Origin: Siderastrea radians | Lineage: Eukaryota > Cnidaria > Anthozoa > Scleractinia > Rhizangiidae | Direction of reading: 5' to 3' | Length of the DNA stretch: 64,000 nt | Assembly (NCBI GenBank): GCA_964017195.1 | Contig: OZ024889.1 | Coordinates: 53,538,711-53,602,710 of the forward strand | In this document: piece by piece, positions 1 to 11,169 of the stretch | Layout of the letters: each line of letters begins with the position of its first letter | Position numbering within the stretch: position 1 is the stretch's first letter | Notes under the pieces: generated by a model | What the model saw: only the letters and a program-made list of their open reading frames with translations | Database searches by the model: none | Told to the model about the DNA's origin: nothing | Made by a program: the position numbers and the translations under genes

Positions 1-915
1 ATTTTGATGAAAACACATCCTACCTTTGGGTATTCGTCGTAAAATAGATGCTAAAAGAAGAAGCTTTGATTCTAGCTTTCGTTATCCGACACCGAATAGA
101 TTACATCTCAACCACAGGTCCAAAAGTCAATGCAATCATCTGTTCGTCACACAAGGCTCGCATTTGAGTGTTTCCCTCCTTGTACTGCAAAATAACATGT
201 TTATAGCAAGGAAATTAACTTATTATCTTGAAAAGTTAACATTCCTGGTACTTTAAGCGTTCTTAAAAGCAATTGAACATCTGTTTCCACTCGCTTACAT
301 TTGCGTGACAAGAATTCGCTTGCTGCTACAGCGGCAAACTGTATCGAAAAGATAAAATGCAGTTTTCAATAGATTAAAACTGCTCACGGCAGGGACTATA
401 TTGTAGAATTTGCGTTGACTAGTTACCGGCAGCGAGGAGGACTTAAAGTCCTAAAAGTAAAACAGTGACAGACTAGTGAAAGCCAGTCATTTGAAATTAA
501 TTTCCAGGCAGTCTGTCCAGCTGAAATACCCTTGTTCTGAGAAAACACAACAAAGTGTAATATGGTTAAACTTACCAAGGTGGTTGAAGGATGATCAACT
601 GGACTTTTAGTATTCTAGTAAAATAATAGGAATGTGTTTCTTGCCTAGCTAGTACTGAAGTCTGAAGACGGCCATGTCAAAGAGCCTGTCGTGACAAAAT
701 TTGTTTTAGCGTGATTGGGGATTGGGGCGAACGCCAGGGAGAGTGGGTGGGGGCAAGGGGAAGGTAGGGCTTTCGGAGAAAAAAATATGCAGGTGTTACA
801 CTAAAGGCTACATTACTGAAATTATATGAATAAAGAAAGTTACAATGCACATTGATATTTTTGTCTGTATTCCCGCTGTTATTTTTATAATAACGTTAAT
901 CGACAATGATCCCTT

Positions 916-1530
916 AGTGGAACAATATCAGCAAAGGACCGCAAATGAAAATGCTGCACGTGTACGTAGGATCTAGTAAACCAGACCTAATCAGCCAAAG
1001 AAATACTCAAATGACAAACGAAGCAGCAAGGCTGATCTGACTACGTAGAAAGATTTGACTCTGCAAGACATCAACACGACACTAAAAGAACTTTAACAGA
1101 GCAGGGTTGCAGCCGTAGACAGCTGTTTCGCTCTACTTAGAGCTCATCAGTACGGCATAGCAAGACGGCGAAAATGCCGTAAAAATACCCGTGCAGTCTG
1201 TTAGAAGCCCTAAACGAGGACGCACGCCCACCAAATCACGCAATCACGTGTCTTGGAAAGGTCGAGAGTCCAAGTGTCGTGTTGATGTCTCGCAGAGCCA
1301 AAGATAGGATGGACAAAACCAACCTTATAAAGAAACATGGACAAAGCCATGCTATAAAGAACAGCATATCGGATCTATTAAAAAGACCTACGGGCCAAAA
1401 ACATACATACAGTGGAACAATATCAGCAAAGGACCGCAAACGAAAATGCTGCATGTGTACGTAGGATCTAGTAAACCAGACCTAATCAGCCAAAGAAATA
1501 CTCAAATGACAAACGAAGCAGTTAATGATT
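916..1530. mobile_element. 615-bp insertion with terminal direct repeats
   Basis: The insertion is flanked by an 11-bp duplication, AATGATCCCTT (905-915 and 1531-1541). The right arm of the host element has the uninterrupted site near 4005-4016. A repeat of about 107 bp (917-1022) recurs in the same orientation at 1411-1521, so the insert starts and ends with a direct repeat, like a tiny LTR element. No recognisable protein lies between the repeats. An 11-bp target duplication is long for an LTR retrotransposon, so its class is open. Confidence 0.65.
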
Positions 1531-1900
1531 AATGATCCCTTAACCAGTGATATAAACAAAATTTATATTTTAAAAAATCTATTTGTATACATATACTCTG
1601 CCAGACTAACTGTTTTACTGTAACCTGAATCGAAAGTAAGAAATAATTTGTATAAAATCATTTCTCTTTCGTAAAACCCTTCCTGTTGCGGTAATATTGG
1701 TTTTTCGGCCCACGGCATAAGCTTTACAAATACAAATCAATCTTGCAGTGTTATTGTGTGGTCTTTTTAATTTACTCCACAGAGCAACTACAACAATCTA
1801 CTAATTCTTGAAGAAGAGAAATGTCGGGTACATTCCTCCGTTCTGGCGGGGTTGGTGCTTGAAGTTTCAAGGCAACCTCGCCTTTAGCTTTTATATTTCC

Positions 1901-2246
1901 TCAAGAGAAAATAAGGAAACAGAGAGGGACACTGAGGGCGTTGGTTGGGATATGTCAATTCCACAAAAGTTATTTATAGACTGGCTTTTCAACGAAATGT
2001 CCGCATAAATACCATTTCCCTTGTTTTTCGAAGTCGTTTTCATGGACAAAACGTAACAGCACTTTGTCCGCCATTACAAGCAAAATTTTGAATGGATCTT
2101 CAAACGCCAGATCGAGGTTGACTTTATGCGGAAGTACGGTAAACAGAATTCCGTTCCAAATGGCCATCTAAAAATAACTTTACCGAACTTGACATATCCC
2201 AAAGCCTAGACTGACAGTGTCCCTCTGACCCCTTATTTTCTCTTGA
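1901..2246. mobile_element. 346-bp MITE nested in the left arm
   Basis: It begins TCAAGAGAAAATAAGG and ends with the reverse complement; imperfect terminal inverted repeats extend about 75 bp. TTTCC is duplicated on both sides (1896-1900 and 2247-2251). The empty site survives in the right arm near 3652-3662, which confirms both ends. No coding capacity is evident; the open frame inside is short and unlike known proteins. Confidence 0.7.
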
Positions 2247-2502
2247 TTTCCTGCTTTAAACTAAGGCACACAGATCGTACTGATCGAGAACAATAGGGTG
2301 GGTGATATGAGGGAGGAAAGCACTGTGTCTCTGGCTGTAGAGAAGTTCACTTGCTCTTCTACCGCAAGCACATCTTGCTCCGTCATCTGCACCTCTTGCT
2401 CACACGCTTTCGCTGGGCAAACAACCTCTCACCATTTGGGCCCTCGAGCTCGACGCATGCCTTTGGAGATAACATCGGGGTCTAGTTTCTTCCCGGTGCC
2501 TT

Positions 2503-3361
2503 GACCGATGTTAAACTTGGCTTTTAGGTAAGACGCAGGTAAAACATTGCCTGACTTTGAATTTATTATTCCTTGGAATAATCAATTGCACAATTTCGAG
2601 TTTGGCGATGGGGAACTAAATGTGGTATGGCGAGCGTAGGGCATTGTTTTAGGAAAGCGTTTTGTGGTGGACAAAAATACAGGTTAGTTGCTTTACGTTT
2701 GTTATTTTATGATTTTAGAAAGGTAGTATGTTGGTATTAGGGCTCTATAACTGTTTTATTTACGAGAAAACGAATTTTGAGATGAAATTTCGTACAGAAA
2801 CGTCTTTATAAATTCAAAGTCAAGCAACGTTTTTCGAAGGGGCCCTGGATGGCACTCCAATGACATTTCAATTTTTTGCACTCTGTCTTTACCTTTACCA
2901 TTGATACAGTAATTTAATCCAAAGTTGTTATTTTATCTCAGATGTAAACTAAAGTTGGTTCTCCGCTCCGTTTTCAAACGGTCATTTTAAAACGATATCC
3001 ACGGTCAGGCAGCCCAGGCAATCCAGCACAGAAACAACCGATGTTCCTCAAGTTCGTAGGACTCCTGCTTTGCCCAGTACTGGAGATTTGTTCTCGTGTC
3101 CACAAGAGGGTTGTGTACGTGTGTTCCAACGTCTCTACTATTGAATGGCACCTTTCCCTGGAAGCCTGCGAGCTGTCCCCTGAAAAGTATTGCATCTTAG
3201 ACCTTGCAAAACAGGAGTACGCCTCTCACCTTCAGGAAGGTACAGGCCTTGTGCCTTCGTTACAAGTCCCAGCCTCGTATGTGTCAGCCGACAACGACCA
3301 AGGCTACAAGGACGACTGGGCCTGAGGCTGAAAGATTTAGGGACGCGCGGAGGTCTTAACT
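2503..3361. other. Unique centre of the foldback element
   Basis: This stretch separates the two arms. It has overlapping short open frames on both strands near 2974-3400, none of which resembles a known protein. No promoter or RNA gene was recognised. Confidence 0.4.
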
Positions 3362-3399
3362 GGCACCGGGAAGAAAGTAGACCCCGATGTTGCGCCAAA

Positions 3400-3663
3400 G
3401 AAATGCGTCGAGCTCGCGGTCCAAATGGTGAGAAGCTGTTTGCTGTAACGGAAATTATATCCGCCCAGCAAATTTTATCCTTCTTCTCTCGTTTGGCAGC
3501 GAAAGGTTGTCAGCAAGAAGTGCAGGTGACGGAGCAAGATGTGATCGCGGTAGAAGAGCAAGTTAACTTCTCTACAGCCAGAGACACCTTCCCTCATATC
3601 ACCCACCCTATTGTTGTCGATCAGTACAATCTATGTGCCTTAGTTAAAAGCAAGGAAATATAA
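3400..3663 (+). pseudogene. Repeat-borne protein fragment, SFFSRLA family
   Basis: The frame ends at the stop at 3661-3663. It contains a segment around ILSFFSRLAAK, an acidic linker, then HPIVVDQYNLCALVKS. A second copy of the same pattern lies at 7610-8029 (ITSFFSRLASR, acidic linker, IGLKNPIV), and a stop-riddled copy lies antisense in the left arm at about 2298-2500. This looks like the C-terminal part of a protein carried by a repeated element; its function is unknown. No start codon can be defended. Confidence 0.5.
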
Positions 3664-4913
3664 AAGCTAAAGGCGAGGTTGCCTTGGAACTTCAAGCACC
3701 AACCCCGCCAGAACGGAGGAATGTACCCGACATTTCTCTTCTTCAAGAATTAGTAGATTGTTGTAGTTGCTCTGTGGAGTAAATTAAAAAGACCACACAA
3801 TAACACTGCAAGATTGATTTGTAAAGCTTATGCCGTGGGCCGAAAAACCAATATTACCGCAACAGGAAGGGTTTTACGAAAGAGAAATGATTTTATACAA
3901 ATTATTTCTTACTTTCGATTCAGGTTACAGTAAAACAGTTAGTCTGGCAGAGTATATGTATACAAATAGATTTTTTAAAATATAAATTTTGTTTATATCA
4001 CTGGTTAAGGGATCATTGTCGATTAACGTTATTATAAAACTAACAACGGGAATACAGACAAAAATGTCAATGTGCATTGTAACTTTCTTTATTCATATAA
4101 TTTCAGTAATGTAGCCTTTAGTGTAACACCTGCATTTTTTTTTCTCCGAAAGCCCTACCTTCCCCTTACCCCCACCCACTCTCCCTGGCGTTCGCCCCAA
4201 TCCCCAATCACGCTAAAACAAATTTTGTCACGACAGGCTCTTTGACATGGCCGTCTTCAGACTATTAGTACTAGCTAGGCAAGAAACACATTCCTATTAT
4301 TTTACCAGAATGCTAACATCACCCTTCAACCACCTTGGTAAGTTTAACCATGTCAGACTTTCTTGTGTTTTCTCAGAACAAGGGTATTTCAGTTGGACAG
4401 ACTGCCTGGAAATTAATTTCAAATGACTGGCTTTCACTAGTCTGTCACTGTTTTATTTTTAGGACTTTAAGTCCTCCTCGCTGCCAGTAACTAGTCAACA
4501 CAAATTCTGCAATATATTCCCTACGATGAGCAGTTTTAATCTATTGAAACCTGCATTTTATCTTTTCGATACAGTTTGCCGCTGTAGCAGCAAGCGAATT
4601 CTTGTCACGCAAATGTAAGCGAGTGGAAACAGATGTTCAATTGCTTTTAAGAACGCTTAAAGTACCAGGAATGTTAACTTTCCAAGATAATAAGTTAATT
4701 TCCTTGCTATAAAACATGTTATTTTGCAGTACAAGGAGGCAAATACTCAAATACGAGCCTTGTGTGACGAACAGATGATTGCATTGACTTTTCGACCTGT
4801 GGTTGAGATGTAATTTATTCGGTGTCGGATAACGAAAGCTAGAATCAAAGCTTCTTCTCTTAGCATCTATTTTACGACGAATACCCAAAGGTAGGATGTG
4901 TTTTCATCAAAAT

Positions 4914-5579
4914 AAAACGTATTTTAAGTTACAATGTGTATGATGTCTGATATTGAACTGTAGAAGGTTTTCTGAGCTGATTTTTGATTGATGTTGGATT
5001 TATTTATAGTGACGTTTGTTTGTAGTACAAATTGGTCGCGTTGCCAAATTGACTCATCGTTTCCGTCTCTCAACGGGACACTTTTGTCGGGCCGCGGAAG
5101 AAATTTTCACACAGCATAATATGAAGTATAAGCTTAAAGACCATTGTAGTTTTGGCTTGAAATTCAATGTACCAGTGGGCTTTCTATGGTTTAGAAATAA
5201 GCTAAAATTTGCTTATCCGCTGAAGCGCTTAGAGCGGGGTAGATAAAACAGCTAGAAAGATATAAAATTTAAAAGCTTTTCCCAAATAAACTACAGTTTT
5301 GGAAAGAGCAGGAATGGTGTTATGATTTGCTAAAAGTACATAGGTAAACATTACTGCGTTTAGCCGTACGAGTGAAAAGAAAATGCACCATTTTACCCTT
5401 TTTTGGATGGCAGCGGGAAGCCAAAATGGCGATTTTCAGACTTTCCTCGATTTTGAAAAAACTAAAGCGCTTTAGGAACTTTTAATTGTATTTTCGAAAA
5501 TAACTCACTAAAGGGTTTATTTAGGCAAAATATGAAGAAATTGAAAATTTCACAACTGGCGCCGGGTTTTCGATATTTA
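4914..5579. other. No recognisable feature
   Basis: Between the foldback element and the truncated LINE I see only short unsupported open frames. No repeat or RNA structure was recognised. Confidence 0.4.
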
Positions 5580-7277
5580 CAGACATTGGCTCTTAAGATA
5601 CGCCAAAACAAGAACTGCGAGGGCATATATTTACCAAACAACCAAGAAGTAAAAATTCCACAATTTGCAGACGACACAACTATAATAACTAACAACACGG
5701 ACTCTCTTAAATCGCATCTCCAAACAATTGAATGGTTCGGCACCGTCTCAGGCTTAAAGTTAAATAAGAAAAAGACTAAAGCAATGTGGCTGGGTACAAT
5801 GAAACACAGTAACTCGAATATATTAGAATTTAAAAGCACAAAGAACCCTATTAAAGTTCTGGGCACGTTTCTATCGTACAATCAAAATAAAAACATCGAA
5901 GAGAACTTTCTTAGCAGGATTCGAAAGATGAAAATTAAATTAAATCTGTGGCTTTCCAGGGATTTGACGCTATACGGAAGATCACTATTAGCTAAAACGT
6001 TAGGAGTATCTCAGTTAGTCTATGCAGCGTCCATGCTGACTGTTCCATCTTTAGTAATAAAAAATGTTCAAACAGAGCTTTTTTCATTCTTGTGGAAAAA
6101 CAAGAAAGACAAGATAAAAAGAACGGTCATGTACCAACCTCTTTCGGAAGGAGGTCTCAATTTTGTAAACTTTTCTGCAGTAGTAAAATCTTTGCGCCTA
6201 GCGTGGATAAGTCGGTTATTAAGCAGCACTACCGACTCTTGGAAAGCAATTCCAAATTATTATTTTAATACTTATGGGGGATTAAAATTCCTTCTTAAAT
6301 GCAACTATAATGCGGCCTCCATAAATAATGGTTTACCTACTTTCTATCGGGAGCTTTTGCAATATTTCCAAGAGTTTAAAGATAAGACTAAAATATTTTC
6401 GTATGGCAAATTCCTGCTATGGAATAACGAGGAAATAACTATTGATAAAAATACGCTTTTCTGGAAATCTTGGTTCAAGAAGAACATCTTCTCTATACAA
6501 GATATCCTAAATGCTGATGGAAACTTTCTAACATTCCAACAATTTCAAAATAAGTTCAACATAAAAACAAATTATCTCCACTACTTCCAACTCATAGCAG
6601 CTATTCCAACCGACTTGAAGAAGAAAGCCAGGGAATGTGAAGCTCCCTCGCACGAGCTACTAAATACTACTACGATATCTTTGTTTCCTGGAAGCAATCT
6701 CGTAGATTTGGCAGACATGCGCTGCAAACACTACTATAAGATACTTAATAAAAACCCCACAGTAGAACCAACTGGCATCAAAACCTGGAAAGTCAATTTT
6801 GCCGATACTCATAAAGAATGGAAAAACAAATTTTCTTTTGTATATCAATCAACAAGAGACAACAAGTTAAGACAGTTCTCCTTTAGATTATTGCATAGAA
6901 TTATAGTAACCAAAAAAGAATTGCATAAATTTCGATTAACCGATGATGCAACCTGTACCTTTTGCCCTAACTCAGATTCAATAGAGCATACTTTTCTGGA
7001 TTGCTCCGAGACAAAATCTTTTTATTATGAAGCGTTAATGTGGTTTAACCGCGTAAACGAGACCGAAATTGAACTTTCTAACGAGCAAATTACCTTTAAT
7101 GAAATACCCGACTTTCATCAACTATCAGAATACCCAAGACGCAGACTACACTTATTTGTTATTCTTTTGAAACAATATGTCTACAGTTGTAAGTGTCTTG
7201 AGAAAAAACCGATCCAGAAAGAATTCCAAAATAAAATGTTGATGCAATGGCAAATAGAGAAATGTGCTCTTCACTAA
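5580..7277 (+). pseudogene. LINE reverse transcriptase C-terminal part
   Basis: An uninterrupted frame of about 565 codons runs to the TAA at 7275-7277. The catalytic FADD motif of the RT palm is at about 5664-5675, followed by the typical SGLKLNKKKTKAM segment. A zinc-binding zf-RVT-like motif (CTFCPNSDSIEHTFLDC) starts near 6953. The RT fingers and endonuclease are missing because of the 5' truncation. The pattern resembles L1/Tx1-type cnidarian LINEs; exact clade is unproven. The first ATG of the frame (5532) lies in flanking DNA and is not a real start. The absence of stops suggests a fairly recent insertion. Confidence 0.85.
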
Positions 7278-7592
7278 TTCTGTTTCTCCCTTTCGAAAAA
7301 TTAATACTTTAAAAAGGAAGACTCGAAGCGATATATCTATAGCTATACGTAAGCACTACTGCAATGAATGTAGATTGTAAGTAACTCGTAGGTGCCTTTC
7401 GATTGATATCTTGTAATTTTTTTTTTCTGTTCTTTATTTTTTTTTTCACTTGTTCTTTTCTTTTCTTTTATTCCTTTATTCAGTATTGTTTTTTCTTCTT
7501 AGCTGTATCACGTTTTTTGTATTAGCCAATGTAATGTAAATTGTATATGTAAGTGTGTGCATTAAAAAAAAAGAAAGAGAAAAAAAAAATAC
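5580..7592 (+). mobile_element. 5'-truncated LINE retrotransposon
   Basis: The element holds the 3' part of a reverse transcriptase ORF (to 7277), an AT-rich 3' UTR and an A-rich tail at about 7562-7592. Homology starts abruptly near 5580, inside the RT domain, the usual result of incomplete target-primed reverse transcription. No target-site duplication was identified. Confidence 0.85.
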
Positions 7593-7609
7593 GTAATGCA
7601 CGAAATGAA

Positions 7610-8029
7610 AGAAACGAAAGGCTGTTTGAAAGAGAAGAATGGCTCACGAAGACCCAGATTACCAGCTTCTTTTCACGTTTAGCTTCACGACAGAAGTCCC
7701 GCAGCCAGGATGCTAGCACTGCATCAACAGATGCGAAAGCGCGGCCAGAAGAAGATGAAAATCAAGATATTGAGGCCGTCAATTCTGGTATGAGACTGCT
7801 GCGCTTTGGTGGACGATATAAATGAAGAAATCGGGCTCAAAAATCCCATAGTTTTGACGCCTATGATTTTTGTGACTATTACAAGAACAGAAAAAATAGG
7901 CATATTCAGTGTCGCCATGCTAAAAACAATATTTCACCATTTTGAGGTTCTTTTTCGAGCAAAAGATCGAAATGCGGACCTGATTCGTTTGGTGAAAGAC
8001 GTTATTCACGAGTGTCGGTGTTGTAAATA
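7610..8029 (+). pseudogene. Second SFFSRLA-family protein fragment
   Basis: Directly after the LINE tail, a frame with ITSFFSRLASRQ and an acidic linker continues to about 7820. After one or more frame shifts the reading resumes at about 7806-8029 with IGLKNPIV and the end HECRCCK plus TAA. It shares the motif order of the fragment at 3400-3663 and keeps the C-terminal end that the other copy lacks. It is a broken repeat-derived gene of unknown function. A LINE insertion into it is possible, but the part upstream of 5580 was not identified. Confidence 0.45.
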
Positions 8030-8030
8030 A

Positions 8031-10993
8031 ATGATGCTTAATTATGATCCTCGGACGTAGAAGGGGGGAGGAGGCCTGCAGGCTATCAATTTCTTCAAAA
8101 AGATTTTTTGTCAGCATCTGCTGTTTTCAGAAGCATTACGCATGTATCCGTTAGCCACATTATGGCAAAGTTTGATATAAAAGGCATGTTTTTCAACTTT
8201 TTTTGGTGATAAAGTATAAGATATCGACAAACAGCATATCTCCTACTTAACGCGTCTAGCATGAAAAATTTTCAATTTCGACCGTTTTTATTTGATAATA
8301 TCTACTTTCTACCTCATCTCGTAGAGCACATTAAGGCTAACTTCAAAAGGCGAAATTTTTTCGAAATATTGTAACAAAACGAAATCCAAGAGTCCATCAA
8401 CCCCATCCCTTGTATCACAGTGGGGGAATGAGATTGCTTGTACGTATGAGGGTTAACATCGACAGAAAAAAATAGCCTAGAGGAATGCGGGAAGCTGAGG
8501 CAAAAAGCACAGACCCAAAACATATCCCATATTATAGAAACAACACAAGCGAAAACAGCCTGCTATTTCTTGCTGGTTGGGCGAAACGGACGGGCACAAA
8601 TGGAATGAGCTTGAAAATTACAAGTAAGGGTAAGGGAGGCTCGCGCACAAGCAAAGAGCCTCTTTCGCGTGTCAGGCAGGCATCGATATTTCACAAGAAA
8701 AACTCGAAGAAAAAAAAAAGAAAAAGGTTTGGTGAATACTGACCTTAATCATCGACGCACGTGGATAAATTATTAAGGTCATTTGGATATTGCGACGCAT
8801 CTGCACCTAACAGGACATAACTTTACTCCGCTCCCCCCCCCCCCCTCCCCTTTCATGGCCACTCCCTTATTGACTTTGAAAGGGGAAAGCCGCTGGATGA
8901 GGAATTCAGCCGTTGTGGCCTCTGTCTTCTACAGGGTTCCTTTATTTAGAGCTGGTTTCAGTTAGTGAAGCAAAGTTACTTCCTTTCTACTACGTACGGG
9001 GCTTAGAGTGTCGCAGGGTAAACCAGCAGAGATGGTTTCCTGGACCTAATGGCTCCTCTCTGTTCCAGCTTCAGTCAGTACACCGCCCTTCCTAAAATAA
9101 GTACAGTTTGCGCGTCTAAAGATGTGACCTTTTGTTGTACTATAACTTAAACTCTTGTAACCTTTGTTCGTGCAATCAGAATAAACCATTTAGAAAATAC
9201 ATTCTTAGGGTGGGGGAGGGTGGAAAAGGACAAAATTTAAAATATAAATTAATTTTGTATCCCGACCGCGAGAAATGACAACCCTCTGTGACAAGCCTCT
9301 CCTTAGACAGTGATTTTATATATATCCTAAAGCTCTTGCCGTATTAGCTACTCGCTGTCATTGTTATTTTTAAGTTAAAACTAAAATGTTGTTGACGAAC
9401 ATTTGTATATCGCGTTACTAATCACAGTGTAACGCAACTCCCAGGTTGAGGTTGGAATCGTTTTCCTTTCTCGTTTGTTTCCCCTTAAGACTCACGGCGA
9501 CTGGAACTGGTGAATTTAAAGTATAGCTGAAAGCACTATAGAGATTATAGCTTCCTCGTGTTATCTCATGACCAAGAGAAAAAGACTTTTTTCATCACCT
9601 CTATAATGAAACCGCCGAATCCTTTGCCGGAGGGGAGAGTTATTTATCGAACAAGGTGAGTGGCAAATAAAGTAACTGCAGTATCTATTGGAGGTTTTGG
9701 ACCTCCAGAATCGGTTTCATAGCAAAAACAGGGAAAGTACTTTGTATAATTTTTTGAACCACGATCGACATCTCTTTAGTTAGGCGGATATATATAACAA
9801 CACTTGAATGGAAATTCATGTCACGCAAGACACCATTAGCGAAAATGGCTTACTAAACTTCGACACAATTTCTCAGAATCGCATTCTGCCGCAAGTTTTA
9901 TTGTATAATTCTAGGAAATAGTGCTTAGTCTATGCCTAGAACGGGTTTTTACGTCTGGCCTAAGTGCCTCAATTGAGAATTTTGGCATGTTTCAAAAGCA
10001 CTATTTCGTCCAGTTCGAGTGACTTATTAGATTAGTTCATTTATCATTTTCAGTTTCACACGATTTCGATCGGGAAAATGTCCAAATGACACAGGAGCGG
10101 TAAAAAGAAGTAATAAGCTGTCAAATGGGTGTAAATTTGAAGGTTGTGATGCTGCGAAGTCTTTTTAAACAATAATTGTAAAACCCCGTACTACGGCGCC
10201 CAAAATAGCCAAATTTTAGTCACTTACGGTATGCTGACAATCAAATCCTCAAAACGGGAGCAAAACAAACTTTTGGATCATTTCAAGTGCATTTTAGTAG
10301 TAGGGATAGATAGTAGTATTTGTGGTAGAAATTTGAAGGGAATCTATTTTTGAGTCCGAGATCGAGTGGAACACTCTTAGCGAGACAGCCTCTTAAGTTT
10401 CATTTGGTTAGCATCCAAAAACATACCAAAAACACAAGAAAGATGTTTTATTCAGCTTGTCACGAACGTGGGACAAAGAAAAGTCCCCAACGACTTCAAA
10501 AACATATTTACTCACTTGTTTTGGGAACTAATAGAAAAATAAATAAAAACGGTGAAAAAATGTCACTGTAGCCTATGCCATTACAACATGCATACAGGTC
10601 ACTTGTTCACGGATTCACATCCCAGTGTTGAGGAGTAGGGAGACAACTATTTGAAAACCACTGATAGGGACACTTCGTGACGCTTACTTAAATTCTCTGA
10701 CTTTACCCCGGGGGTAGGTAACCTCTGACCAGATGATGTCTTACGCTTGTTGTCTCATATCCCAAGAAGTTTGAAAGAGGGGAAAGAATCAATTGTTATC
10801 ACTTATGGAGACACTTAGTGACGCTTACATGCTGATTGTCAACTTTGTCCTTTAGAGGGTTGGTTAACCGCTGACTAGATGACGTCATATGCTTGTGAGC
10901 TCTCACTTCAAGATGTAGCTTCTTTGATGAAATTTCATGATAAATTAGATAACAAGTGAGGGGTACAACGTAATATTTTAATTTTTCTTTAAG
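8031..10993. other. Long stretch without a recognised gene
   Basis: Read on both strands for the missing first half of the gene A CUB domain (C-G start, SPGYP-like turn); none seen. It has a C-rich run at about 8832-8846 and otherwise ordinary AT-rich sequence. Near-repeated wording at about 10660-10740 and 10800-10890 (acacttagtgacgcttac) suggests an old local duplication. Confidence 0.4.
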
Positions 10994-11169
10994 CAACGAC
11001 TTCTGGAGAATTACAGACGATAATAACGTGAAAGTTGGTCAATACTGTGGCGAGCTCGATGGAAAGGAAGTTGTTGTAAGTGGTGAATATGCGGTGTTAA
11101 CATTCCAGTCGGACGACAACATTCAAAGGAATGGAGGCTTTTGGATATTGTTTAGTACCCTTCAACTTC
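10994..11169 (+). CDS. Gene A exon: second half of CUB domain
   Basis: Acceptor TTTCTTTAAG, donor CGTAAGT. It encodes [18 protein letters not shown], then [15 protein letters not shown] and the closing strand GGFWILFS, the typical C-terminal half of a CUB domain. The paralogous exon in B (62579-62751) matches with one codon fewer. The exon begins by completing a codon, so an upstream exon is required. Confidence 0.85.

Larger units (their letters stand above)
1..4913. mobile_element. Long inverted-repeat (foldback) element
   Basis: Bases 1-2502 reappear, reverse-complemented and nearly unchanged, at 3362-4913, around a unique centre (2503-3361). The outermost sequence at base 1 (ATTTTGATGAAAACACATCC) is mirrored at about 4894-4913, so the element probably starts at or just left of the window edge. 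The left arm is longer only because it carries two later insertions (916-1530 and 1901-2246); the right arm still shows both empty sites. Each arm carries the same protein-coding remnant (see 3400-3663). Arms of about 1.5 kb suggest a foldback DNA transposon or an inverted duplication; the superfamily is not recognised. Confidence 0.8.

Noticed and set aside
5462..5881. Minus-strand frame of 139 codons
   Set aside because: It is antisense to the LINE reverse transcriptase, with no family resemblance.
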